64,000 nucleotides of DNA from Simmondsia chinensis. Its lineage: Eukaryota; Streptophyta; Magnoliopsida; Caryophyllales; Simmondsiaceae. The notes beneath the pieces were generated by a model. It saw only the letters and a list, made by a program, of their open reading frames with translations, was not told where the DNA came from and did not search any database. The position numbers and the translations under genes are program-made. The stretch is from NCBI GenBank assembly GCA_018398585.1, contig JAGTTD010000008.1:13156501-13220500 (forward strand). Reading direction: 5' to 3'. Shown here piece after piece: positions 32,754 through 43,063 of this stretch (position 1 is the stretch's first letter; each line of letters starts with the position of its first letter).

Positions 32754-33575
32754 TTGATTGCATTGCAATTAATCAACAAAAAGTTGTATTCAAATACACA
32801 TTCTTATGGCGAGTTAGCTCCTGATCCGGGAGAAGATTCTCAAGACTATATGAAGCTGAAAAGCGTCGATTTTCTGCTGAAAAGAAGTAATCAAGTTGCG
32901 AGAGTGCGTTTCAAGTTTCAGCAAAGGCGAAGCATTGTGTCTGTACAAGCAATTGATGGGTTGGAGGTGTATAAATTCAGTAAACTGCTGAAACATATTT
33001 CAGTTAGGACCAAAATAAGTACAGTAGATGCTTTAACCAATTTAATTGATGTTGGAAGTCCTTTTGATCCGGGAAATGATGAATTACAAGTGATTGGAGA
33101 AGCTAGGCATCAGGTGCTGCTGTTTGATGATAAGAAATTTAGTCCTAGTGCAAGCATTGGTGAAAAAATGGTAGTGGCTGTGGGTCATTGCGAAGTTAAC
33201 ATCAAAGAAAGCTTTGAGGAAAGGGATTATATATGTTTCAAGCTGCATAAGTCTTGTGACATTGAAGTTTTAATTGTTCCAGAATTGGTGTTGCTTCGGT
33301 CCATACTAAAGCATTGCCTTGGAGGGATGGTAATTGTTGTTTGTTGGCTGATGAATTGTGGATGGTTTGAGGAGGTGTTGGGCCTTTGGTATGACCTCAT
33401 AGCTGGTGCACAAAGCCAAGTAAAGACAAAGATGAAAGCACTTGAAAATTGGAACAAACAGCAACTAAAGGTTGCTGATCGGATGCAGAATCTGAATGTG
33501 TTTGGGGTGATCTGTTGTGGTTGTTCCGAATGGAAAAATCATATGAACAAGCTTCAATATTTTCTTAATGTTTAG
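32754..33575 (+). CDS. ORF of 273 codons, unknown, in a non-autonomous LTR element
   Basis: The frame starts 52 bases after the PBS in the position of gag. I recognise no domain: there is no capsid signature, zinc knuckle, DSG or RT motif. The N-terminal third is basic (LLKRSNQVARVRFKFQQRRS), a middle stretch is hydrophobic (LGGMVIVVCWLMNCGWF, about residues 188-204) and the last part (QVKTKMKALENWNKQQLKVA) could be a short helix or coiled coil. An open frame this long is notable in AT-rich sequence where neighbouring genes are full of stops. It may be a ruined gag, a captured host fragment or chance. Confidence 0.4.
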   Translation: MIALQLINKKLYSNTHSYGELAPDPGEDSQDYMKLKSVDFLLKRSNQVARVRFKFQQRRSIVSVQAIDGLEVYKFSKLLKHISVRTKISTVDALTNLIDVGSPFDPGNDELQVIGEARHQVLLFDDKKFSPSASIGEKMVVAVGHCEVNIKESFEERDYICFKLHKSCDIEVLIVPELVLLRSILKHCLGGMVIVVCWLMNCGWFEEVLGLWYDLIAGAQSQVKTKMKALENWNKQQLKVADRMQNLNVFGVICCGCSEWKNHMNKLQYFLNV

Positions 33576-34201
33576 ATGGAAAAGATCAGTGCAACATTGA
33601 GGATAACTCCAATTGAAATTAGAGTAAACGTCAGCAAGGAAGTTTAGAACAAATCAACTCTAAGTTTGAAGAAGTTTATCGCTGTTCAAGAGTTCTTTTG
33701 GTGTCTCCACTTGTTATATTTGTTACTCATGTTTGAGATGGTTGACAAGAAAGTGAAGCCTAATCATTTGAGGCAAGTTTGGTGGCTGGATGAGCTTAGG
33801 GTCTAAGAAAGTCTTGAGATCAGGCTGGAAATTATGAGCTGCAGCATTAGCAATGCGAACTGGAATGTTTTGGGAGTTCAGGGTATAACATTATGTCTTT
33901 GGCCTTCAAAAATGGCTTATGAAATCTTAGTTTGTGTGGTCTATGCAAGAATTTAGGATAGAAAGGCTGAGACTTCCAGATCTTACAAGTTCACACTCAA
34001 GATTCAAGCAATAAAAGTAATAGAGGCTGCTGAAAATTCTTGGAGAATTCCACTTCCTTCACTGTCAGAAATAAATGTGTTGCTCAAATGGAGTGTGATT
34101 GGTGTTATTATGATTTTGGGAAGATGTAATAACTTGTTCGCATCAGGAAGCTTCCATATGGACAAAATAGAGCTGAAATCTGTCAAATCCACAACTATGT
34201 A

Positions 34202-35071
34202 GTGTATCGGTTTAACACTGCCGTATTTTTGAGATTTGCAGCACAACATGTGGAATTGGGAAGCAATAAAGAGTTGGTTGAGCTTGGTCCAACATGGTAT
34301 AGTAAGTGGATTTTTAAGCAATGCAAATTTTGGATAAGATCCAAGATGAAATGGTTGCAGTTGCATTCTTATGGGATTTCCATGTGTTTTGTTACCAAGA
34401 TCAGGATATGGGGCTATTTTAGCTGCACTTGGGAATGTCTACAAGCAGAATTTGATATTTGGTTCACTTGGTTTGAGTTTGGAAGACCACCAGATGAGAG
34501 TTCTTCATCTGATGCAAGCTCAGATAGCAGGATTTTGGGCTGGAGTACTTCAGGACCTGCATTCTATAATGTTCTGCTGCTGCTGCTGCAATATTCCAGT
34601 AAGCTAGAGGCTCTCTTTAACTGCAAATTCAGAAAGGATTCTAATTTTTTTCGTTGCAATTCAGATTCACTGGTGTTCAAAGACTTCATATGTGGTCTTA
34701 TAGGTTTACCGACATTCAATTTCTGTGGTGTAGCATACTACAAGCAGAATTCCAGTTGTGTTGATGCGTTTTATGGTCCCCTGCAGCAAGATAGTGTTTT
34801 GAGCTATATTAACTACATCACGAGGTGTCATGAAAGGGTTGTTGATGTTGGGATGGTTTGGTTTGATCAGTGCAGACCTCTTGAAGAGTACTACACATTG
34901 AAGTGCAAACATTGTGTCAAAACAAGAATCATACTCATGCACCTGCTGCATTTCAGTCAGTTCATCATTTTGTTGAATTTCATAGCAGTAGCTGTACAGC
35001 CAGTTTGTTTCATGTTCAGCTCATGTTTCCTATTGTGGCACTTGGTCCTCAAGCTTCAACTCTTTTCTTGA
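34202..35071 (+). CDS. ORF of 289 codons, unknown, in a non-autonomous LTR element
   Basis: The frame ends 36 bases before the 3' LTR. It is rich in Cys, Phe and Trp and contains a hydrophobic C-terminal stretch (LLNFIAVAVQPVCFMFSSCF) that resembles a membrane segment, and a Ser-rich patch (DESSSSDASSDS). I recognise no retroviral or host domain. The first ATG (34202) is arbitrary, since open sequence alone sets the frame. Positions 33576-34201 between the two ORFs are non-coding in all frames as far as I can see. It could be chance or captured sequence. Confidence 0.35.
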   Translation: MYRFNTAVFLRFAAQHVELGSNKELVELGPTWYSKWIFKQCKFWIRSKMKWLQLHSYGISMCFVTKIRIWGYFSCTWECLQAEFDIWFTWFEFGRPPDESSSSDASSDSRILGWSTSGPAFYNVLLLLLQYSSKLEALFNCKFRKDSNFFRCNSDSLVFKDFICGLIGLPTFNFCGVAYYKQNSSCVDAFYGPLQQDSVLSYINYITRCHERVVDVGMVWFDQCRPLEEYYTLKCKHCVKTRIILMHLLHFSQFIILLNFIAVAVQPVCFMFSSCFLLWHLVLKLQLFS

Positions 35072-35107
35072 TTCTTGGGGACAAGAATCTTTTAAAGGAG
35101 GGAGTAA

Positions 35108-35522
35108 TGTTATGATTCTCATAACAGGGGGGCATATGAAGTAGAGCATAAATGTAATAAGGTGTTGAATATTGCTGATTGAGTTGTATTAGCTAGTTGA
35201 TATTGTAATTAGAATAATTCTTGATGTAATTAGTAGCTTAAGCTTTGGTTAAGTCATGTAATAATTGAAGTATAGAGCTTGTCAGCTACGGAGGTCAAGC
35301 TAGTGGTCAATGCCGGCCATTAGTGGCAGCTAGTTAGTTAGTTGTTGTTTGAGTCAGTTCGCCCATTGGTCCACATGCATTGTATCTCTAGATATCTTTA
35401 GAGATAGTAGTATAAGTATGTAGAGCTTCCCTTGAAGAGCTCATAACTTTGATGAATGAAAATTGATATCTTTGATATTTCTCTCTCTACTTCTCACGTC
35501 CTTTCACTTCTTATCTCATCTA
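35108..35522 (+). repeat. 3' LTR of the non-autonomous element, truncated
   Basis: It follows the 5' LTR up to TTCTTATCTCATCTAA and then switches abruptly to Athila LTR sequence. The missing part is the final ~100 bp with the hairpin. Confidence 0.88.
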
Positions 35523-36169
35523 ATACGAAATCTATGAACTTAAAGAAGAAAGGATAGTGAAGAACTTGAACATGAAAAATTACGAACCAAACTTCTTGTT
35601 TTCTCATCCTTTCTCCCCACGATTTTTTACCCTATTTCTCTACTTTGTATTGAGTTTTTCTGCTGGATGAGATCATCCAAAACACTTTCCAAGCCTCTCT
35701 ATTGATAGTACATGAGGTGGGGAATACTTCAAATAAAAAAATTTACAAGCTTTGCTCTCATTTACTCACATTGCCACCCATCCTAAGCAAGTGGCCACAT
35801 TTGCTGGTTTTTTTTTCAATATTTTCTGCTATTTAACCTCCCAAAAATTTAGTATTCCCATCAAGGTGAACATGTTTGTGTTTTTTTGCCTCCCCTTGTC
35901 GCAATTTTATTTTTTGTTTTTCTTTCCTTAGCAGTGAGGAATTGTCGTTCTTTGCTCATTCTGCTTTTGTTTGAAGTATCTCGCATTCACTTGGTGATGT
36001 TAAAGATAAAACCTCGCAAGATTTTGCATAAAATGAGTGCTTTTGCAAAGAAACAACAGTAGAAGCCAAAAAGAGTGAAAGCGAGCAGTAGTAATAAAAA
36101 TTTGAGGTAAAATCATTCGAAAATGAACCAAAATAATATAAATAATTATATAGTAAATTAGACATATCA
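35523..36169 (-). repeat. 3' LTR of the minus-strand Athila, truncated (647 bp)
   Basis: It matches the 5' LTR from about 43815 onward (TTTTTCTGCTGGATGAGAT, ACATGAGGTGGGGAATGCTT-like words) and ends GACATATCA at the PPT. On the left it is fused to the LTR of another element at about 35522-35526. Confidence 0.85.
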
Positions 36170-36185
36170 AAATACCCCCAAACTT
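36170..36185 (-). promoter_or_regulatory. Polypurine tract of the minus-strand Athila
   Basis: On the minus strand TAAGTTTGGGGGTATTT lies against the LTR start TGATATGTC, preceded by GATGACGAGCAAGATT. The same arrangement is found at 49810-49839 and 54290-54317 in the + strand Athila copies. Confidence 0.88.
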
Positions 36186-37600
36186 AAATCTTGCTCGTCA
36201 TCGAGCAAGGCTAAACATCAAAGCATAGGAACTCGTCCTTTGTAAGAATTTATCACAATTCAATGCAAGACTACTTATATTTGAAAAGGATGACTGAGAC
36301 TCAAAGTTTTAAGGTTCTACAGGAAAAACAATCTTTCCATGAAAAAACCCATTAATCACCTAGGTAGCTAAATTCCAAAGTTGGCTAACACTATTAAGTT
36401 TATCCATTCTTTTTAATCTCAAGTCATTCAAATTGAATAGAAGACAAATATCATGCCACTCATTACAAGACTTCTCAAGTATGCCCATGACTAAAATTAT
36501 TCACCAAAAGTTTTTAAATTTTGTTCCTCTTTTTTTCTTCCCTCACTCTCTTTCTCTCTTTTAAGGTGCTCAATTCCTTGTTAGCTTTCTAAGTACCTCT
36601 TTGTGGCTAGCTTTCAATGCGGCAGCTCCCAGTCCGATTGGTCCAAGGTACCAGGTGTTGAAACACCCCTACGGATCTACTTCCTCAAGGTATGAAGGCA
36701 CGAAACCATTACACAGTAGCACATATCCTAATGATAGACGTTTTTAATAGAATAACGGTGCTTAGTGATTCTCTCCCTCTATTTTTATTATATTGTTTCT
36801 TTTTCATATTTTTCTTTTACTTAGACATAGGCATAACCCTTCAAAATCTATCATGCAAATGATAAGTATAATGCAATTTATTCAAATTTGAACATCTTTT
36901 AATCAGACAGAAAGGTAAAACAGCTAGCTAACTAGTGAACTAAAATACCGCAATTTTATCAAGATAGTGCCTTAGAATAGATCATGTTTTGCATTTAGAA
37001 CTTCAAAACAATTGATTCTGAGCTCATTCAAGTCTAATTAAAGTGAGCAAGCTAAAAAGAGTAACCAATTTTCCGAAAATGCATGATGACAAGATCTCCA
37101 ATTTTTTTTTTTTTTTTTTTTGGTTTTAATATGGAAGAAAAGTTTAAAAGACTACCAATTTAAACAATGGAAAATGGAAAATCTTTTTGTTGGTCGACAC
37201 TATCTACATCCCCATACAAAGGTTTCGAACTTTGGGAGGCCCTAAAGCCGACTCTAAAAAATAAAATAGGACTGACAAGAAAATCTTTTTTTTTAATTTT
37301 GTTCAAAATTTTAAAAATGCAACAAAATGTCTCTCCCACCCCCAAACTTAAAGATAACATTGTCTTCACTGTTAAAAGAAATACAAAGAATGATGCAGTA
37401 AATGAGAGCTATTTCCTAGGTTTGAAGATTGCTTTTTGATGGTGAATGTTGATATCATACTACCTCTAAACTTGTTTCAAAAACCTGTACAATAAAATGT
37501 ACAAAAGCAAGAGAAAATATTAAAAATGAAAGGAAAACAAGATAAAGGAAGGAAAGAACTGCTTGGGTTGCCTCCCAAGAAATGCTTAAGTTATAGTCAT
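36186..37600 (-). other. Athila 3' non-coding region with conserved module
   Basis: No coding frame is supported over 1.4 kb. It holds a conserved module at about 36590-36740 (GTGCCTTC, TAGGGGTG, TTGGACCAATCGGACTGGGA on the minus strand) that has diverged relatives at 49340-49460 and 53810-53930; a 20-base T run at 37101-37122; a second PPT-like motif (AAGTTTGGGGGTGGGAGAG on the minus strand, 37328-37350); and, next to pol, the post-pol motif at 37565-37590 (TTGGGAGGCAACCCAAG on the minus strand). Confidence 0.65.
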
Positions 37601-38810
37601 TAGCTCGACTCCTTAAGTGGATCATTTGACTTCGCTGAGATGAATAATAAGGCTCAACATTTGACCATTAACTTTGAATGTACCCTTCTTGTCATCTTGA
37701 ATTTGGACCATGCCATATGGAACATGGGTCACAATAAAAGGTCCTGGCCATCTGGAGCGCAATTTCCCTAGGCAAAGCTGTAACAGGGAGTTAAAAAGTA
37801 AAACGTTTTGTCCCACTACGAACTCCATATTCAGAATGTGCTTGTCATGCGATCTTTTGGTCCGGTCCTTGTAAATTCGAGATTTTCATAGGCTTCATTC
37901 ATGAATTCAAACATTTGATTGATATGTAGTAACCTCTTCTCTTATGTAGCTTCTAAGTTGAAATTCAAGGTTTTTATGGTCCAATATGCTTTGTGTTCCA
38001 ATTCTACTGGTAAATGACAAGCCTTTCCATAAACCATTCAATATGGAGACATTCCAATTTGTTTTTTGAGTGCTGTCCTATATGCACAAAGTGCATCATC
38101 TAACTTTTTCAACCAATCTTTTCTAGAAGCACTAACAGTCTTTTCAAGAATAATTTTCAATTCTCGATTTGAAATTTCCACTTGATCACTTGTTTGAGGA
38201 TGGTATGGGGCACACACATGTTGTGTTAATTCCATACTTACTTAATAAAGTTTTAAGCCGACGGTCACAAAAATGTTTCCTACCATCACTTATTATTGCT
38301 CTAGGAATTCCAAATCGAGAAAAGATACTCTTTCTTACAATGTTGACCACAACTCTTGCGTCATTGGTCAAAAAAGCAGCCACTTCAACCCACTTTGATA
38401 CATAATCTACAACAACCAAAATATATTTGTTAGAAAATGATGAAGGAAAAGGACCTACAAAATTAATCCCCTAAACGTCAAATAACTCAACAACTAAAAT
38501 ATTGTTTAGGGGCATTTTGTGTCTTTGGGAAATACTTCCTGTTCTTTGACATCAATCACATTTTTATTAAATTTGAAAGCATCTTTAAGAAGTGTGGGGT
38601 AATAAAATCCTGATAGTAAAACCTTAGTTGCAGCCCTTGTTCCGCCATAATGACCAACAGTTTCCAAGGAATGGCAATGATGCAAAATGTCTTCATTTAT
38701 TCTTCTGGTGCACACCTCATGATGATTTGGTCTACACAATACTTATATAAGAATTGTTCTTCACAAAAATAACGCTTTAAGTCCGCGAAGAACTTCTTTT
38801 CTTGATATGT
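37601..38810 (-). pseudogene. Athila integrase
   Basis: The zinc finger region (38506-38739) keeps the two His (HHCHSLETVGHYGGTRAA) but lacks the Cys pair, reading NKNVIDVKEQE. The core follows: [10 protein letters not shown] and [15 protein letters not shown] (38360-38450), ISDGRKHFC (about 38300), then a frameshift to [20 protein letters not shown] (about 38170-38230; catalytic Glu kept) and the C-terminal frame 37622-37828 (GKLRSRWPGPFIVTHV). Stops and at least two frameshifts. Confidence 0.85.
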
Positions 38811-39009
38811 CAAGTCCTTGGGTAGTTTCTGTGCAGCCAAATAGTGAACAATGTCATCACTTATAATCATAAGACTTTCATCCGAAAATTTTTCATCGAT
38901 AGAGGGACTTTTGTCCTCTCATTCAAGGCATGATAAATGATCTGTCATAAAATTCTCTGTTCCTTTCTTATCTCGGATTTCAAAATTTAATTTTTGAAGC
39001 AATAAATTC

Positions 39010-39385
39010 TCAGTTTCGAATCCTATTTTGCAAAGAGGTATTTAAGACCAGAGTGATCAGCATAAACAATTACTGTAGAATTTAGCAAGTAAGAACAAAA
39101 ACTTTCAAATGCAAAAACAACAGCTAGTAATTCCTTCTCGGTGGTAGCATAGTTAACTTGTGCGTCTGTTAAAGTCTTACTGGCATAGTAAATTATATGA
39201 AAATTTGTGTTCCATCTTTGCCCTAGCACGGTCCCTATTTCATAGTCACTAGCATCGCATATAATTTCAAAGTGCAAGGTCCAATCGGGTGCTACGATTA
39301 TTGGTGCTGATACTAGTTTTTTCTTCAAAGTTTCAAAAGTATGCACACAGTCACTATCAAAGTTAAAAGGGACACCCTTTATCAA
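39010..39385 (-). pseudogene. Athila RNase H
   Basis: This clean frame of 120 codons contains LHFEIICDASDYEIGTVLGQ (first Asp), YATTEKELLAVVFAFESF (Glu) and VIVYADHSGLKYLF (second Asp). These are the normal catalytic positions, so this domain is intact in itself. Positions 38810-39010 continue as a broken RNase H to integrase connector. Confidence 0.86.
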
Positions 39386-40200
39386 TAAACTGCAGAGCGG
39401 CTTAGTAACCTTAAAGAAGTCCTTAATAAGCCTACACGATCTAAGAAACTTCGAATGCCCTTAACATTAGTAGGGGGTGGTAATTGCTCTATCACTTTAG
39501 TTTTTGCTCTATCAACCTCAATTGCCTTTTTCGAAATCATATGCCCTAGCACAATCCCTTCCTGTATCACGAAATGACATTTCTCCCAATTCAAAACAAG
39601 ATTAGTGTCAATACGTCTTTGTAAAACTATAGAGAGGTTAGCTAAACAATCGCCAAATGAGACTCCAAAGACTGAAAAATCATCCATAAATACCTCTATG
39701 AACTTTTCCACCTTGTCACTAAAGATTGCCATCGTACACCGTTGAAATGTGGAAGGAGCATTGCATAATTCAAAAGGCATTCTCTTATAGGCAAAGGTAC
39801 CACATGGACAAGTAAAAGTGGTCTTTTCTTGATCTTTTGATGTGATGGCAATTTGGTTGTAACGTGAATAACCATCAAGGAAATAATAATACAAATGGCT
39901 AGCAAGTTTTTCTAACATTTGATCAATGAAAGGAAGAGAAAATTGTCTTTTCGGGTGGCATCATTAAGTGTGTTGCAATCTATACATACCCTTCAACCTT
40001 TGACGGTCTTAGTAGGAATGAGCTCATTGTTCTCATTTACTATGATTACCCCCCCCCCCCCCCCCCCCCCTTTCTTTGGAACTACTTATACTAGACTTAC
40101 CCATGGACTATAAGGTATGGGATAAATGATCCCAGCATCTAATAACTTGATAGCTTCTTTTCTTACCACCTCCTTTATAGCTCGGTTTAATCGACATTGT
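39382..40200 (-). pseudogene. Athila reverse transcriptase, split by a poly-C tract
   Basis: The frame 39382-39918 covers FLDGYSRYNQIAI, TFTCPCGTFAYKRMPFELCN, the catalytic KFIEVFMDDFSVFG (both Asp kept) and EGIVLGHMISKKAIEVDRAK. Upstream, the N-terminal part (VQVVPKKGG region, 40050-40140) is interrupted by 22 consecutive C at 40049-40070, which shifts the frame, and by a stop-containing stretch before LPFIDQ. The palm is therefore intact while the fingers are broken. Confidence 0.86.
40049..40070. repeat. Poly-C tract of 22 bases inside Athila RT
   Basis: A pure C run lies where related elements encode a short Gly codon stretch on the minus strand. It probably grew by slippage from a few G's, or its length reflects sequencing or assembly difficulty. 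Similar tracts lie at 51608-51647 and 51824-51847 in the + strand Athila copy. Confidence 0.9.
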
Positions 40201-41180
40201 GGCCGCACCGTAGGCTTGAAGCTATCTTCCATGAGAATCTTATGCATGCATAAGAAGAGGCTAATTTCGTTGATGTCTGAAAGGGTCCATCCGGTTGCGG
40301 ATTTATGCTCCCTAAGAACTCTAAGCAGCGTTTCCTATTCAACATTACTTGGAGAATCATTAATAATAACAGGATAAGTGCTACAATTACCAAGGTAAGC
40401 ATACTTGAGATGAGGTGGCAATGGCATGACCTCTAGATTTTGAGGTTCATCTTCTTCCATTCTCTATTGCATTTCAATCACTTGTACGTCTTCCACTCTT
40501 GCTTCATGGTGCAAATCAAAAGGTTCACAACTTTCCAGGGGTTGAGCACATTCCCTTATCAATTCATTTTCCATGTCTAAGGTCCCTGACTTTGTTAGAC
40601 GCGCTTCAAGTGGTAACTTAGGGAACGTGTCCCTGAATATCTCGGCTACAAACGTGTCTATAATATCAACCTCAAAATAAGAATCCATGTTAGTGGGAAA
40701 TGTTGTAGCATTAAAAACGTTGAAGGTTACTTGTTCATCTTGCACCCTTAAGATAAGTTTTCCCTGTTGTTCATCTATCTGGGTCCGTCCTGTACTAATG
40801 AAGGGTCATCCTAAAAAAAAGGGTATCTCACAATCTTCTTCCATATCAAGTACTATGAAATCAGCTAGGAAGCTGAATTTATCAACCATCACTAAGACGT
40901 CTTCAATCACATCTCTAGGACACTTGATGGATCTATCCGCAAGGTAGAGAAATACTATAGTGGGCTTCACCTCCTCTAAGCCAAGTATCCTGAACAAAGA
41001 GAGAGGCATTAAATTTATACCTGCACCTAAGTCACATAATACTTTATCAAAGCTAATAGTGCAAATGGTGCAAGCTGTAGTGAAATTCCCTTGATCTCTT
41101 AGCTTCGGAGGTAACTTCTTTTGGAGTATGGAACTGCATTCTTCACTTAGTGCCACTGTTTCAAATTCTCCCACTTCCTT
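40200..41180 (-). pseudogene. Athila aspartic protease and linker to RT
   Basis: The frame 40806-41174 contains KVLCDLGAGINLMPLSLFR (the Athila-type DLGA active site), LADRSIKCPRDVIEDVLVMV and FIVLDMEEDCEIPFFLG. One stop at about 40803 separates it from 40464-40745 (VQDEQVTFNVFNA), which leads into the linker. The linker (40190-40460) ends in CRLNRAIKEVVRKEAIKLL, the start of RT. Its counterpart at 15050-15640 is far more damaged. Confidence 0.86.
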
Positions 41181-42790
41181 TTGTTAGATAGGATTTCCTC
41201 AATAAATTTTGCATACCTGGGCATCTAGTCTAACATGTCCGCAAAAGAGACATTAATATGTGTTTTTTTCAATTGTTGAGGGAATGGGACCTTTGGTTTG
41301 TAGGGGTGAGGTTCAGTCCTTTTTACTTCATCTTCATTTTGAATTTTCGTCCCTTCCTTAATTTCAAATTCTTGGTTTGTGTCTGTGGACAGGACAATTA
41401 TGGGTTGCTCGTTTTGTGCGTGGTCTTGATTTCCTGAGGTGGTTCATTAAGGATTTTCCCACTCCATAATTTGATTGCTTTTACATGCTCTCGTGGGTAA
41501 GTAACTGTGTTACTAGGTAAGGAGCCTTGTTTCCTTTCAGAGAGTTGGTTTGAAATTTGTTCGATTTGGGTCTCAAGGTTTCTAATCGCAGCTCCTTGAT
41601 TTCGAATTAAAGTTTCTCAATTTCAAAGATTTGTTTATGTGTTTTGCATGAAACTTCTGAGCAATTTTTCTAGATCTGTTCTCTTTTCGGGTGGTGGTTG
41701 TATGGGTTGTTTTTGAATCCCTTGGCTATTCCATGAAAAAATCGGGTGGTTGCTCCACTCGGGATTATAAGTGTTGGAATAGGGATTATTTTGTAGTTTT
41801 TGAAAATTTGAAACAAAATTTGCTTGTTCATGGATTGATGTGGCGAAAGAGTTCCCTGCTTAACATTCTATGCTAGCATGATTTCTTGCACAAAATTCAC
41901 ATGTTAGCATAGGAGAATGAAGGGCATTAATGCCCATATTACTTAATCGTTTCTGATTCATTGAAACTTGAGCAAAAAAACATGGTTAATGCGTCTACCT
42001 CGTGAACTCCTATAGGTTTTCTTCAATCAGCTGTTCTTACATAGTAGTTGCTAGCCATTACTTCTAGCAACTCGTATGCTTCTTTTGGTGTCTTATTTTT
42101 TAGGGCTCCTCCAGCAGCCACATCCACCATTGTTGGGGTATTAGGTGTCAAACCATTATAAAATTTTGGACTTCCATCGGAACTAGCAAACCATGGTGTG
42201 GACACCATTTTAAAAGCTATTTATAATGCTCCCACTCTTCATACAATGATTCCATGTCGTATTGTACAAAAAAGGTAATGTCAATCCTCATTTTGGCTGA
42301 TTCAGCAGATGGAAAATATTTAACAAGAAATTTTTGAGCCAAATTGCCCCAAGTGGAGGTAGTACCTAGTGGTAATGACATTAACCACGCTTTGGCTTTG
42401 TCTCTTAGTGAGAATGGGAGCAACCTTAAGCGAATGGCATAGTCGCTGACACCATTATGCTTAAATGTTTCACATATCTCTAAGAAGTTAGCAATATGTT
42501 GGTTCGTGTCCTCACTAGGCAACCGTCAAATTGGACAGTCTGTTGAATCATTTGAATTATTGCAGGTTCAATTTCAAAATTGTTTTGCTTGTATTGGTGG
42601 ACATCGAATAGTAGAAGTGTATCCTCCAACAGTTGGTATAGCATAATCTTTTAAAGGCCTTTCATCATCATTACCATTGTTATTATTAGCCATTGTTTCA
42701 GTTCGTTTAGTTTTCCTGATTAGTCGAAGTGTTCTTTCAATTTTAGGATCAAAAGACAACTAAAAAGTCAAAAGAAAGATGACAACAATG
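41180..42790 (-). pseudogene. Athila gag
   Basis: The start near 42760 reads MSFDPKIERTLRLIRKTKRT, the same opening as the gag at 17474. The capsid part is 42217-42522 (PFSLRDKAKAWLMSLPLG, KFLVKYFPSAESA) and continues with stops to 42023-42208 (FYNGLTPNTPTMVDVAAGGA, KTPKEAYELLEVMASNYY). The C-terminal part (41220-42000) is rich in broken frames with a nucleocapsid-like segment near 41880 (CEFCARNH-like). It is the complete gag of the family in order, but not functional. Confidence 0.83.
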
Positions 42791-43039
42791 AGAAAGAACC
42801 AAAAAATACTACAATATGATACTAAGCTTAACAAACCAAAAATTAAAATAAAAAAAAAAGAGGGCAGGTGATATATAAATTTCTTGAAGTAAAAAGAACT
42901 TCAAAAACAAAATTAAGTGAATGAAATGAAAGAAAAAAAATTTCGTCTTCAAACTTAGACAAAATTTACAAGTTCTAACAAACAACTTCAAATTTAGTAC
43001 CAAAACTAGTTGGCATCGATATCACTCAAATAAGAATAA

Positions 43040-43057
43040 TCCCCGGCAACGGCGCCA
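43040..43057 (-). promoter_or_regulatory. Primer-binding site, tRNA-Asp, perfect 18-base match
   Basis: TCCCCGGCAACGGCGCCA on the + strand equals the 3' end of plant tRNA-Asp(GUC); the minus strand therefore carries the binding site TGGCGCCGTTGCCGGGGA. It is 6 bases from the LTR edge at 43064. This is the standard Athila PBS and fixes the orientation. Decayed copies are at 17777-17794 and 51421-51438. Confidence 0.95.
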
Positions 43058-43063
43058 AAAACT

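Larger units (their letters stand above)
32192..35522 (+). mobile_element. Non-autonomous LTR element with two unknown ORFs, 3' truncated
   Basis: The 5' LTR is 32192-32686; the 3' LTR starts at 35108 after the PPT AAAGGAGGGAGTAA and is cut at about 35522, lacking its last ~100 bp. The interior (32687-35107, 2.4 kb) begins with a tRNA-Met PBS (32689-32701). No retroviral domain is seen, yet two reading frames of 273 and 289 codons are open. The left flank is caact (32187-32191); the right flank is lost in the deletion. It was inserted into the chromovirus-like RT. Confidence 0.87.

Noticed and set aside
33576..34201. Intron joining the two unknown ORFs of the 32192 element
   Set aside because: I could not find convincing donor and acceptor sites that keep the frame, so the two ORFs are listed separately.
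36186..37600. Env-like gene of Athila
   Set aside because: Some Athila elements carry an env-like ORF after pol, but this stretch has only short overlapping frames on both strands and no membrane-protein layout.
43040..43057. tRNA-Asp gene fragment
   Set aside because: It equals the tRNA 3' end exactly but sits 6 bases from an LTR with gag downstream, so it is the primer-binding site.
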